Shown here: positions 36,713 to 44,169 of the stretch, in pieces
How the letters are laid out: every line of letters begins with the position of its first letter
Numbering within the stretch: position 1 is the first letter of the stretch
Assembly (NCBI RefSeq): GCF_037893185.1
Contig: NZ_CP140772.1
Span: forward strand, 62,001 to 126,000
Length of the DNA stretch: 64,000 nucleotides
Source of the DNA: Chitinophaga sp. 180180018-3
Lineage (GTDB): Bacteria > Bacteroidota > Bacteroidia > Chitinophagales > Chitinophagaceae
Reading direction: 5' to 3'
Position numbers and translations under genes: made by a program
The notes under the pieces: model-generated
Told to the model about the DNA's origin: nothing
Database searches by the model: none
Seen by the model: only the letters and a program-made list of their open reading frames with translations

Positions 36713-37231
36713 ATGCTGGAGCTCCGAACATTTGAAGTATTATTCAGGGAAAACCATGCTCATTGCCTGGCCTTTGCCACCCATTATACGGGGGATCCTC
36801 ATGTAGCGGAGGAAATAGTTCAACAGGTATTTCTCCGGATATGGGAAAAGAGGGAAACTATTACCATTACAGGCCCGGTAAAAGCATATTTGTTTTCTGC
36901 TATACGTAATACTGCCATCAGTCAATGGCGGAAGGACGTGGTGCGTTCAGAAAAGGAGAATGGATACGGAAAAGGAATGGAAACAACCACCAGAGCCGGG
37001 GAAGAAGTAAAGGAACTGGAGCGATTGTACCGGCAGGCGTTGGAGCGGCTACCGGAGCGCTGCCGGGAGGTGTTTATCCTGAGCCGGCAACAGCACATGA
37101 AATATGCAGAAATTGCTGCAGCCATGAATATTTCCGTGAAAACGGTTGAAAATCAAATGGGTAAGGCCTTGAAGATCCTGCATCAGGAGCTGAAAGAATA
37201 CCTGCCTTTGCTGACAGGGTTGCTATTTTGA
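36713..37231 (+). CDS. ECF-type RNA polymerase sigma-70 factor
   Basis: The start is ATG 36713 (MLELRTFEVLF), giving 172 residues; an upstream TTG at 36704 lies in the palindrome. Region 2 is seen in HVAEEIVQQVFLRIWEKRE and the adjoining YLFSAIRNTAISQWRK, and region 4 as LPERCREVFILSRQQHMKYA with the helix-turn-helix MNISVKTVENQMGKALKIL. It belongs to the Bacteroidota FecI-like group that responds to outer membrane receptors through FecR anti-sigma factors. The FecR gene, a TonB receptor with a signalling domain and a DUF4249 lipoprotein follow, making a complete trans-envelope signalling module. Confidence 0.93.
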   Translation: MLELRTFEVLFRENHAHCLAFATHYTGDPHVAEEIVQQVFLRIWEKRETITITGPVKAYLFSAIRNTAISQWRKDVVRSEKENGYGKGMETTTRAGEEVKELERLYRQALERLPERCREVFILSRQQHMKYAEIAAAMNISVKTVENQMGKALKILHQELKEYLPLLTGLLF

Positions 37232-37330
37232 AAATATTTTCCGGCGCATGGGGGCGTTGGGGTTTTCTATGCGTCTTATAAATAACCACCCGGAAGGGTG
37301 GCGACTGTAAAATTTACAACAACTGAACTA

Positions 37331-38308
37331 ATGACACTATCTTTACCCAAAGAGGCAATGCCTGATGAGGCACTGTATACCTTGCTCTGCAAGTACCTGC
37401 TGAATGAAGCAGATGCTACGGAGCATGCATGGGTGGAAGAATGGAAGGAGCTGGATCCGGGTAATGCCGCTTTGCTGGCTTCTCTTGGTAAGGTGCTCGA
37501 AACGGCTGTCACCAATGAAACCAGGGTGGCTGCAGATACGGAGCATTCCTGGCAGCAGCTGAGAGAGAAGATCGGTGAACAGCCCGTTTTGGTGGCGCTC
37601 AGGCCCAGGTCGCGCTTCCTGTGGCTGAAAGTGGCTGCAGTGCTGCTGGTGGTGATCAGTGCCGGTTGGTGGCTGCTGGTGGGAAGAAAGCCGCAGCAGA
37701 TTTTTGATGGCCCGGTAATGGCCAGTCTGCAGGATGGGAGCCGGGTACAGTTGTCGGATTCCGCCCGGCTGGAAATAGCCAGGGGATTTAATGAAAAGAA
37801 CCGGAAAGTGAGCCTGACCGGCAATGCTACATTTGATGTTAGAGGAAGTGCCGAAAATCCGTTCGTGATTGTACTGGGGCGTACGGAAGTAAAAGTACTC
37901 GGCACACAGTTCAGCATTAATTACAGGCCGGCTACTGCTGCATTGAAAGTACATGTAAGTAGCGGGAAGGTGATGGTGATCGATCATGATAAGGCGGATA
38001 GTGTGTTACTGACAGATGGCATGTTGTTGCAGAAAGAAGGCGACAGGCCGGTTTTTCGTGTAGCCGCTCATGTTAGTGACATCACTAAAAGATCGTTATC
38101 GTTTAAAGACGTTCCATTGGAAGAAGTGCTGCATACAGTTACCGAAGTGTATGATATCAAAGTGGAAGTTGCAAATATGGACCTGTTAAAACTTCCTGTA
38201 AAGGCCGACTTTACAGGTGAATCTGCTGAAGATGTAATCAGGTCGCTTGCATTGATGCTGAATGCCGGCTATGAGAAAGTAAATGATCGTCAGTATAAAT
38301 TAAAATAG
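37331..38308 (+). CDS. FecR-family anti-sigma factor
   Basis: The start is set at ATG 37331 (MTLSLPKEAMPDEALYTLL), giving 325 residues; a GTG at 37298 is possible but less likely. The cytoplasmic N-terminus (YLLNEADATEHAWVEEWKE) would bind the sigma factor. A single membrane helix follows (WLKVAAVLLVVISAGWWLLV, about residues 96-115), then the periplasmic FecR domain (LQDGSRVQLSDSARLEIA, LTGNATFDV) and a C-terminal DUF4974 domain (LSFKDVPLEEVLHTV, YEKVNDRQYKLK) that contacts the receptor. It lies 99 bases after the sigma gene and 58 before the receptor gene. Confidence 0.92.
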   Translation: MTLSLPKEAMPDEALYTLLCKYLLNEADATEHAWVEEWKELDPGNAALLASLGKVLETAVTNETRVAADTEHSWQQLREKIGEQPVLVALRPRSRFLWLKVAAVLLVVISAGWWLLVGRKPQQIFDGPVMASLQDGSRVQLSDSARLEIARGFNEKNRKVSLTGNATFDVRGSAENPFVIVLGRTEVKVLGTQFSINYRPATAALKVHVSSGKVMVIDHDKADSVLLTDGMLLQKEGDRPVFRVAAHVSDITKRSLSFKDVPLEEVLHTVTEVYDIKVEVANMDLLKLPVKADFTGESAEDVIRSLALMLNAGYEKVNDRQYKLK

Positions 38309-38366
38309 GCTACCGGCGCCGTAATGCCCGGCTGCCAAATTCACACTTTTAATATAACAGATAGCT

Positions 38367-41012
38367 ATGTCGTTAGCCGTAAAACTGCTGACGGGAATAT
38401 TATTACTAGGTTTTCCCCTTAAGGTATTTGGGTGGGATTGGCAGACAAGAATTACCATAGTGGTGAGCAACCAGCCTGTTGAAGTGGTTTGCGGAATGCT
38501 GGAGAAAGAATATGGCATTCACTTTTCCTATAGTAAAGAACTGGTCAGTTTATCAAGAAGGGTAACACTGAATGTTCGCCAACAACGTCTGAAAAAATTC
38601 CTGGACGACTTATTTGATCCGGACGATATCCGGTATACCCGTGTGGGAGAGCAGGTAGTATTGTTGCCTGTTCAACGGAATATCCGTACCATCAGTGGCT
38701 ATGTAAGAGACTCCGCCAGCGGTGAAAACCTTATCGGCGCTACTATCTATTCTCCCGGGCTCAGGCAGGGTACTGTTACCAATCAATATGGCTTTTTCAG
38801 TCTTACCACGGCAAAGGATAGCGGCCGGCTTGTATTTTCCTATATCGGATACCAACCCATGGTGAAAAGCATACCTGGCAGAGGCGACAAACTGATCAAC
38901 GTTGAGTTGTCGTCGTTAGGCAGCCTGAAAGAGGTGGTGGTAGTCAGCGGAAAGGAACATACCAAACTACAGGAGCAGACGCAGATGAGCAAACTAAACC
39001 TCAGCACGACTGAATTGCAGGCGATGCCCCGGCTGCTGGGGGAGGTGGATGTAATGCGCACATTACAGTCGCTGCCCGGTGTAAGCGGTGGTATGGATGG
39101 CGCCGGCGGTCTGTATGTAAGAGGCGGTGGCCCCGATCAGAACCTGGTGCTGATAGATGGTACACCGGTGTTCAACTTCTCCCATTTTTTTGGCGTCTAT
39201 TCCCTGTTAAATGCCAACGTGGTTAAAACAACGGACCTTTATAAAGGCGCTTTCCCGGCCCGTTTTGGCGGCCGCCTTTCGTCGGTGGTGGATATTGCCA
39301 TGAAAGAGGGCGATATGAAATCCTGGCATGGAGATGCTTCCATTGGTCTGATATCCACGAAGTTCAATACGGAGGGGCCAATTGTGAAAGACAAAACCTC
39401 ATTCATGTTTTCAGCGCGCCGTTCCTATCCTGATCTTATTCTGAATGCCCTGATGAAACAGGATCATACACTCGGAAAAGGAGGGGATTTTCAGGCATAT
39501 TTTTATGATGTTAATGCTAAAATCAATCACATCTTTTCGCCTAAGGACCGTGTTTTTCTCAGTTTTTACAAGGGCGAAGATAATCTGCTCATTAAACAAA
39601 CCATCGACGACAGTACACAGATCGGCAGTTCCCAGAAATATATCGGGGAAAGTACCAAATTCAGGATGACATGGGGTAATACAATTGCAGCATTGAGATG
39701 GAATCATATCTACAGTCCGAAATTGTTTTCCAATATCACCCTGAATTATTCGCAGTACGCTTTTTCTACCGACTATGAGCACAAATATGTGCTGCCGAAT
39801 ACAGACGAAAAATCGGATGTATCTGGCTATTACAAGTCACGTATGGAGAATAGCGGAGGCCGGGTTGATTTTGATTACCGGCCCAACCCTCGTCATTCCG
39901 TGCGCTTCGGCGTTGTTACTACCCTGCATACATTCAAGCCGGGTAGCTCCTCTTTTCAGGACAAAGACAGCCCGGTGACTCCGCTGGATACGTCTGGAAA
40001 TGCCAACCGGATTACTGGTGCTGAACTGTCGGTTTATGGAGAAGATGACTGGCAGCTGAGGCCTGATCTGTTTGCGAATTTAGGGGTACATGTTTCTGCT
40101 TTCCTGGTGGAAGGCCGTTTTTATTATTCGGTACAACCCAGGCTGGGACTGCGTTATATGCTGCCTCGTAATTGGGCAATGAAGGCGGCCTATACACATA
40201 TGAATCAGTATATTCACCTGTTGTCGAGTAACGGCACCGCGCTCCCCACTGATATATGGGTGCCCTCCACTCAGCGTGTGGCGCCGATGTTTTCCAGACA
40301 GGTTGCATTAGGAATCGCTAAAACTTCCACTAACCTGAAGTATGAATTTTCGCTGGAAGGTTATTTCAAATCCATGAACAACATGATTGAGAACATGGAA
40401 GGTAACAATATCGTTGGGCCTCAGGTAGCCCGGTGGGACGAGAAGGTAACTGTAGGGAAAGGATGGAGTTACGGGGCCGAGCTGATGCTGCAAAAGAAGA
40501 AGGGACCTGTTTCCGGGTGGATCGGCTATACATTGTCGTGGTCATCGCGGCGATTCCCGGGGATCAACAACGGAGATATCTTTCCTGACAAATATGATCA
40601 CCGGCACGATATAGAAGTAGTGCTGGTACAGCAACTGGGCAGGCGCTGGGAAATTTCGGCTTCGTGGCATTATAATTCAGCAACGCCGTTTACGTTGCCG
40701 GTGGCCAGTTATGGCGGTTCCGGTACCGCTTCGCCTTTTGAACCGGGAGGAGGTATTGTTCGCATCGACCGTTATGATAAATGGAACAACTATCGTGGTG
40801 CTGATGTACACCGGCTGGACATAGGCATCACCAATACCAAACAGCATAAAGGATGGAGCCGTAGCTGGAACGTTAGCGTGTTCAATGTATATAACCGGAA
40901 GAATCCTTTTTACTATTATATAGGAGAAAATACGGCAAACAACAAGCGTTACCTTACAAGAGTAACGCTGTTGCCGATTTTACCAAGTGTTACCTATTCA
41001 GTTAAATTCTAA
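38367..41012 (+). CDS. TonB-dependent receptor with N-terminal signalling (STN) and carboxypeptidase-like domains
   Basis: An 881-residue outer membrane receptor. After the signal peptide comes an STN-like signalling domain (VVCGMLEKEYGIHFSYSKEL), then a carboxypeptidase-regulatory-like domain (ISGYVRDSASGENLIGATIY), the plug (MPRLLGEVDVMRTLQSLPGV with GAGGLYVRGGGPDQNLVLID) and the barrel ending in PSVTYSVKF. The STN domain should contact FecR when ligand binds and release the sigma factor. The partner is a DUF4249 lipoprotein rather than SusD, a pairing often seen in Bacteroidota; the ligand is unknown. Confidence 0.92.
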   Translation: MSLAVKLLTGILLLGFPLKVFGWDWQTRITIVVSNQPVEVVCGMLEKEYGIHFSYSKELVSLSRRVTLNVRQQRLKKFLDDLFDPDDIRYTRVGEQVVLLPVQRNIRTISGYVRDSASGENLIGATIYSPGLRQGTVTNQYGFFSLTTAKDSGRLVFSYIGYQPMVKSIPGRGDKLINVELSSLGSLKEVVVVSGKEHTKLQEQTQMSKLNLSTTELQAMPRLLGEVDVMRTLQSLPGVSGGMDGAGGLYVRGGGPDQNLVLIDGTPVFNFSHFFGVYSLLNANVVKTTDLYKGAFPARFGGRLSSVVDIAMKEGDMKSWHGDASIGLISTKFNTEGPIVKDKTSFMFSARRSYPDLILNALMKQDHTLGKGGDFQAYFYDVNAKINHIFSPKDRVFLSFYKGEDNLLIKQTIDDSTQIGSSQKYIGESTKFRMTWGNTIAALRWNHIYSPKLFSNITLNYSQYAFSTDYEHKYVLPNTDEKSDVSGYYKSRMENSGGRVDFDYRPNPRHSVRFGVVTTLHTFKPGSSSFQDKDSPVTPLDTSGNANRITGAELSVYGEDDWQLRPDLFANLGVHVSAFLVEGRFYYSVQPRLGLRYMLPRNWAMKAAYTHMNQYIHLLSSNGTALPTDIWVPSTQRVAPMFSRQVALGIAKTSTNLKYEFSLEGYFKSMNNMIENMEGNNIVGPQVARWDEKVTVGKGWSYGAELMLQKKKGPVSGWIGYTLSWSSRRFPGINNGDIFPDKYDHRHDIEVVLVQQLGRRWEISASWHYNSATPFTLPVASYGGSGTASPFEPGGGIVRIDRYDKWNNYRGADVHRLDIGITNTKQHKGWSRSWNVSVFNVYNRKNPFYYYIGENTANNKRYLTRVTLLPILPSVTYSVKF

Positions 41013-41016
41013 ATAG

Positions 41017-41877
41017 ATGTGTATGAAATATATTTTCGTAGTAGCGTTACTGTTAGGTGTTTTTCTGATAGCATGTGAACGGAATGAAGATATTAAGATG
41101 CCCTATGAAGGAGATAAAATAGTAGTGAACTCATTGATTCAGCCAGATAGTGTAATATACATCCGGGTAACGCGCAGCATACCTTCTAACAAATTTGATG
41201 ATGCCGGTTATGCTGATATTAAGGAAGCAACAGTTTCTCTTTCGGCCGATGGAGTACCGGTGGCGCCTCTTACTGCTCAGCAGATAAATGGTCGTTACTA
41301 TTATGTGTCAGCACAAACGGCTGCATTGGGAAGAAAGTACACAATACAGGTAGCCGCACCAGGACTCTCACCCGTAGCAGGTACTGATACGCTGCCCGCT
41401 GCTCCTCAGGCAGGTAATGCAGCCGGACAGAGTAACAGCAGTCGTATTCAGTTTACGTTGAAGGATAATCCGCTGTCGAAAGACTACTACAAAATCCGGC
41501 TTTATAAAACAGATACTTCCGGTAATAACGGAAGTTTCCTGAATTTCCGGCTGGATCCTGCTTTTAATAATAATCTCGTCGATTTTTTTACGAAGGGCGA
41601 CTACAGTATGCTGATCATGGACGACGAGCGCTTTGACGGCAAGCGCGTAAATTTTGTGTTACAGACGGAGAACCTGCTTACTGGTCCGGCTAAAATAACA
41701 GTGGAAGTAAGTGCGCTGACGTTTAGTTCCTACCAGTACTTCAACAGCCTGCAGGCACAAAAGGAATCAGGCAGGGGAGTGGTGCCATACCCTATCCGCG
41801 TGTACTCCAATATTACCAATGGCTATGGCATTGTTGGAGGAATTAATACTAAAAGGATGACATTCAATATACAGTAG
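41017..41877 (+). CDS. DUF4249 family lipoprotein
   Basis: A 286-residue lipoprotein (lipobox LIAC, then ERNEDIKMPYEGDK). The N-terminal half has the beta-sandwich pattern of DUF4249: KIVVNSLIQPDSVIYIRVTR and YADIKEATVSLSADG. It starts four bases after the TonB receptor stop, so the two are coupled. An ATG two codons later is an alternative start. DUF4249 proteins are the usual partners of this receptor class and may act as the surface ligand-binding subunit, in place of SusD. Confidence 0.88.
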   Translation: MCMKYIFVVALLLGVFLIACERNEDIKMPYEGDKIVVNSLIQPDSVIYIRVTRSIPSNKFDDAGYADIKEATVSLSADGVPVAPLTAQQINGRYYYVSAQTAALGRKYTIQVAAPGLSPVAGTDTLPAAPQAGNAAGQSNSSRIQFTLKDNPLSKDYYKIRLYKTDTSGNNGSFLNFRLDPAFNNNLVDFFTKGDYSMLIMDDERFDGKRVNFVLQTENLLTGPAKITVEVSALTFSSYQYFNSLQAQKESGRGVVPYPIRVYSNITNGYGIVGGINTKRMTFNIQ

Positions 41878-41882
41878 TTACT

Positions 41883-41899
41883 GTTCCCGGAGCGGGAAC
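41883..41899 (+). terminator. Hairpin after the DUF4249 gene
   Basis: GTTCCCG-gag-CGGGAAC is a perfect 7-bp stem five bases after the stop at 41877. There is no clear T-run, so termination here is uncertain. It lies immediately before the haem-operon regulatory motifs. Confidence 0.45.
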
Positions 41900-41904
41900 C
41901 GGAA

Positions 41905-41969
41905 TTTCCCGATTTGTCATAAAATTTCCCGATTTGATCATCTGGTTACAATTTTATGACGTAAGTTTG
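41905..41969 (+). promoter_or_regulatory. hmuT promoter with two copies of a shared haem-locus motif
   Basis: TTTCCCGATTTGATCA (41925-41940) is followed after 21 bases by TAAGTTTG (41962-41969), a perfect TAnnTTTG box. A second, partial copy TTTCCCGATTTGTCAT begins exactly 20 bases upstream at 41905. The same motif and the same 21-base spacing occur at 46035 and 52322. The motif would sit just upstream of or over the -33 region, as expected for an activator site. Which protein binds it is unknown. Confidence 0.75.
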
Positions 41970-41972
41970 TTC

Positions 41973-42207
41973 CAGCATAATTTACTCCGCTACAAATAAA
42001 TCCGGATGCTTCATCACCCGTGAAGCAGTCGGTGTTTTCATCACAGTTAGAATAAATATTCACAAAAGAAATTGACCGGCGCTTTTAAACGGGCGTTTCC
42101 GGAAGGGGATATTTTGTCCCTGTTACTTTAACCTGTAGGAACATGGCGGAGTAAAGATTGTTCCTGCGGGCCATGGTTGCCCTATCCCGGGTAGGGCAAT
42201 CTTTTTT
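41973..42207 (+). ncRNA. Structured leader RNA of the hmu operon with a terminator before hmuT
   Basis: About 235 bases run from the predicted start of transcription to a terminator. TTTACTCCGC (41981-41990) is perfectly complementary to GCGGAGTAAA (42146-42155). The latter lies in the loop of another stem, GTAGGAAC (42135-42142) with GTTCCTGC (42160-42167), so a pseudoknot is possible. A hairpin GCTTCA...TGAAGC sits at 42008-42026. The end is a strong terminator TTGCCCTA-tcccggg-TAGGGCAA followed by TCTTTTTT (42177-42207), 53 bases before the hmuT start. GGGCC upstream could compete for the terminator stem. It matches no riboswitch class recognised by eye. Confidence 0.6.
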
Positions 42208-42260
42208 CCTTTTATCATCGCAAACCAATTCATACTACATAATTAAAACATAAACCGAAC

Positions 42261-43103
42261 ATGAAATTGTTGTTACGGTGGAGCGCCGTATTGCTCCTGC
42301 TATGCTTTAGTGTAAGCGTGCACGTTAGTGCGCAGTCAACTGCGTATAAAAAAATCGTATCCCTGAATGGTACAGTAACCGAGATTCTTTGTGAGCTGGG
42401 TTTTTGTCAACAGATAGTGGGAGTGGATGTAACGAGTACTTTCCCATCGGAAATAGCGAAAGTGCCGAAGGTTGGCCATAACCGGAATATTACCGCAGAG
42501 CCGGTATTAGCGTTGCAGCCGGATCTTATTATATCTACCACTAATTTTCTCAGTCCGGCTGTGGTAGCCCAGTTTAAACAGGTGGGTGTACATCATGTGA
42601 TGGTAGAGCAGGAATACTCGGTAGCGGGAACAAAGAAACTGATTACACAAATTGCGGCGGCGCTGCATGTTCCGGAAAAAGGGGCCGCCTTGTGTAAACA
42701 ACTGGAACAACAGCAGCAGGTGCTGAAAGTAGTGCCACAACACAAGAAAGTACTGTTTATCTACGCGCGTGGCGCGGGCACTATGATGGTGGCCGGTGCG
42801 GCAACTCCAATGGATAAAATGATTACGCTTGCCGGTGCAGAAAATGCTGCCACAGGATTTAATGATTTCAAACCGTTGACAGCCGAGGCCATGGTGGCAG
42901 CCAATCCTGATGTAATACTCCTTTTCGATTCCGGCCTGCAAAGTTTGGGTGGGATAGATGGGTTACTGAAAGTGCCTGGCGTTGCACAGACCAATGCCGG
43001 AAAGAACCGGAAAGTGATAGTGATGGATGGGCAACTACTGACAGGATTCAGTCCGCGTGTGATTACAGCCATTAAAGAATTATCGCAAAAGATCAGTGGA
43101 TAA
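42261..43103 (+). CDS. hmuT: Haem ABC transporter substrate-binding protein HmuT
   Basis: A 280-residue periplasmic protein with signal peptide MKLLLRWSAVLLLLCFSVSV and cleavage near SAQS. It has the class III binding-protein fold: KIVSLNGTVTEILCELG at the start, VGHNRNITAEPVLALQPDLI in the first lobe, a long linking helix, and ARGAGTMMVAGAATPMDKMI in the second lobe. The order substrate-binding protein, FecCD permease, ATPase, HmuS is diagnostic of haem import. It collects haem in the periplasm for the HmuUV importer. The leader upstream holds a terminator, so expression may be attenuated. Confidence 0.9.
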   Translation: MKLLLRWSAVLLLLCFSVSVHVSAQSTAYKKIVSLNGTVTEILCELGFCQQIVGVDVTSTFPSEIAKVPKVGHNRNITAEPVLALQPDLIISTTNFLSPAVVAQFKQVGVHHVMVEQEYSVAGTKKLITQIAAALHVPEKGAALCKQLEQQQQVLKVVPQHKKVLFIYARGAGTMMVAGAATPMDKMITLAGAENAATGFNDFKPLTAEAMVAANPDVILLFDSGLQSLGGIDGLLKVPGVAQTNAGKNRKVIVMDGQLLTGFSPRVITAIKELSQKISG

Positions 43104-43116
43104 AGAAAACGTGTTG

Positions 43117-44169
43117 ATGCAATTATCAAAGAATTACAGCATACCAGGCATACTTGTAATAGTACTGATTGCCGCTGTGTTTCTGGCTACAGGCAGTGGC
43201 GCTATGCATATCTCTCCCGCACAGATACTGGCTATCCTGTTGCACAGGATACATATTGATATTCCTGTGCATTACGATAATAGTATGGAGGCCGTGTTGA
43301 TGATCATACGCCTGCCGCGGGTAATATTGGGCGTATTAACAGGTGCCGGTTTAGCTACCGCCGGCGCCGCGTTGCAGGGGTTGTTCAGGAACCCGATGGC
43401 TGATCCCGGTCTTATCGGGATCAGCTCCGGAGCGTCAGCAGGGGCTGTATTGATCATCGTTTTTCAAGCCAGCCTGCCGCTCTGGCTCAATACGGGCTGG
43501 GTACATTACTATGCAATGAACATCGCTGCTTTTGCCGGGGCATTTATAGCCGCCTGGTTAATTATTCGTATAGCCGGTACCGGTAGTGGTTCGATGGTGA
43601 TGCTGATGTTGCTGGGGGGCATCGCTATTAACGCGCTGTGTATGGCATTTACATGGCTGATGGCGTATTTGTCGACCAACGAACAGATGAGGAGTATCAT
43701 ATTCTGGACAATGGGCAGCCTGGGCGGCGCTACCTGGGAAACGGTGACGGCCGTATTTCCCTTTCTGCTGCTGCCTTTGATACTACTGCCCCGCACAGGC
43801 GCGGCGCTGGATATTTTTTCTTTGGGAGAGCAGGAAGCCAGGCATATAGGCGTGAATATTCAACGTCTGAAAATGCAGCTGCTGTTATTATCTACGATGG
43901 TGATTGCTGCCAGCGTAGCAGTGGCAGGCGTAATTGGCTTTGTAGGCCTGGTTGTGCCACATATTGTCAGGCAATTCACCGGACCATCCTACAAATTATT
44001 GTTTCCCTGTGCAGCACTGGCCGGTGCTATATTACTGACCTTGGCGGATCTTATCAGCAGAACAATTGTAGCTCCGGCAGAACTGCCGGTAGGGGTAGTG
44101 ACAGCTATATTGGGTGCTCCGTTTTTTATATGGTTGATTCTGAAAGAAAAACGCACATTGATGATATGA
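43117..44169 (+). CDS. hmuU: Haem ABC transporter permease HmuU (FecCD family)
   Basis: The start is placed at ATG 43117 (MQLSKNYSIPGILVIVL), 13 bases after hmuT, giving 350 residues; a GTG at 43096 overlapping the hmuT end is possible. About ten membrane helices are predicted. Family motifs include LPRVILGVLTGAGLATAGAA, FRNPMADPGLIGISSGASAG and IGFVGLVVPHIVRQFTGP, the last near the coupling helix that meets the ATPase. As a dimer it forms the inner membrane channel for haem. Its stop overlaps the next start (ATGATATGATG region). Confidence 0.92.
   Translation: MQLSKNYSIPGILVIVLIAAVFLATGSGAMHISPAQILAILLHRIHIDIPVHYDNSMEAVLMIIRLPRVILGVLTGAGLATAGAALQGLFRNPMADPGLIGISSGASAGAVLIIVFQASLPLWLNTGWVHYYAMNIAAFAGAFIAAWLIIRIAGTGSGSMVMLMLLGGIAINALCMAFTWLMAYLSTNEQMRSIIFWTMGSLGGATWETVTAVFPFLLLPLILLPRTGAALDIFSLGEQEARHIGVNIQRLKMQLLLLSTMVIAASVAVAGVIGFVGLVVPHIVRQFTGPSYKLLFPCAALAGAILLTLADLISRTIVAPAELPVGVVTAILGAPFFIWLILKEKRTLMI

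Noticed and set aside
41973..42207. Cobalamin riboswitch before hmuT, given the FecCD/BtuC-like transporter
   Set aside because: Neither a B12-box nor the usual cobalamin core could be recognised, and the operon content (HmuS, HmuR, HmuY) points to haem.
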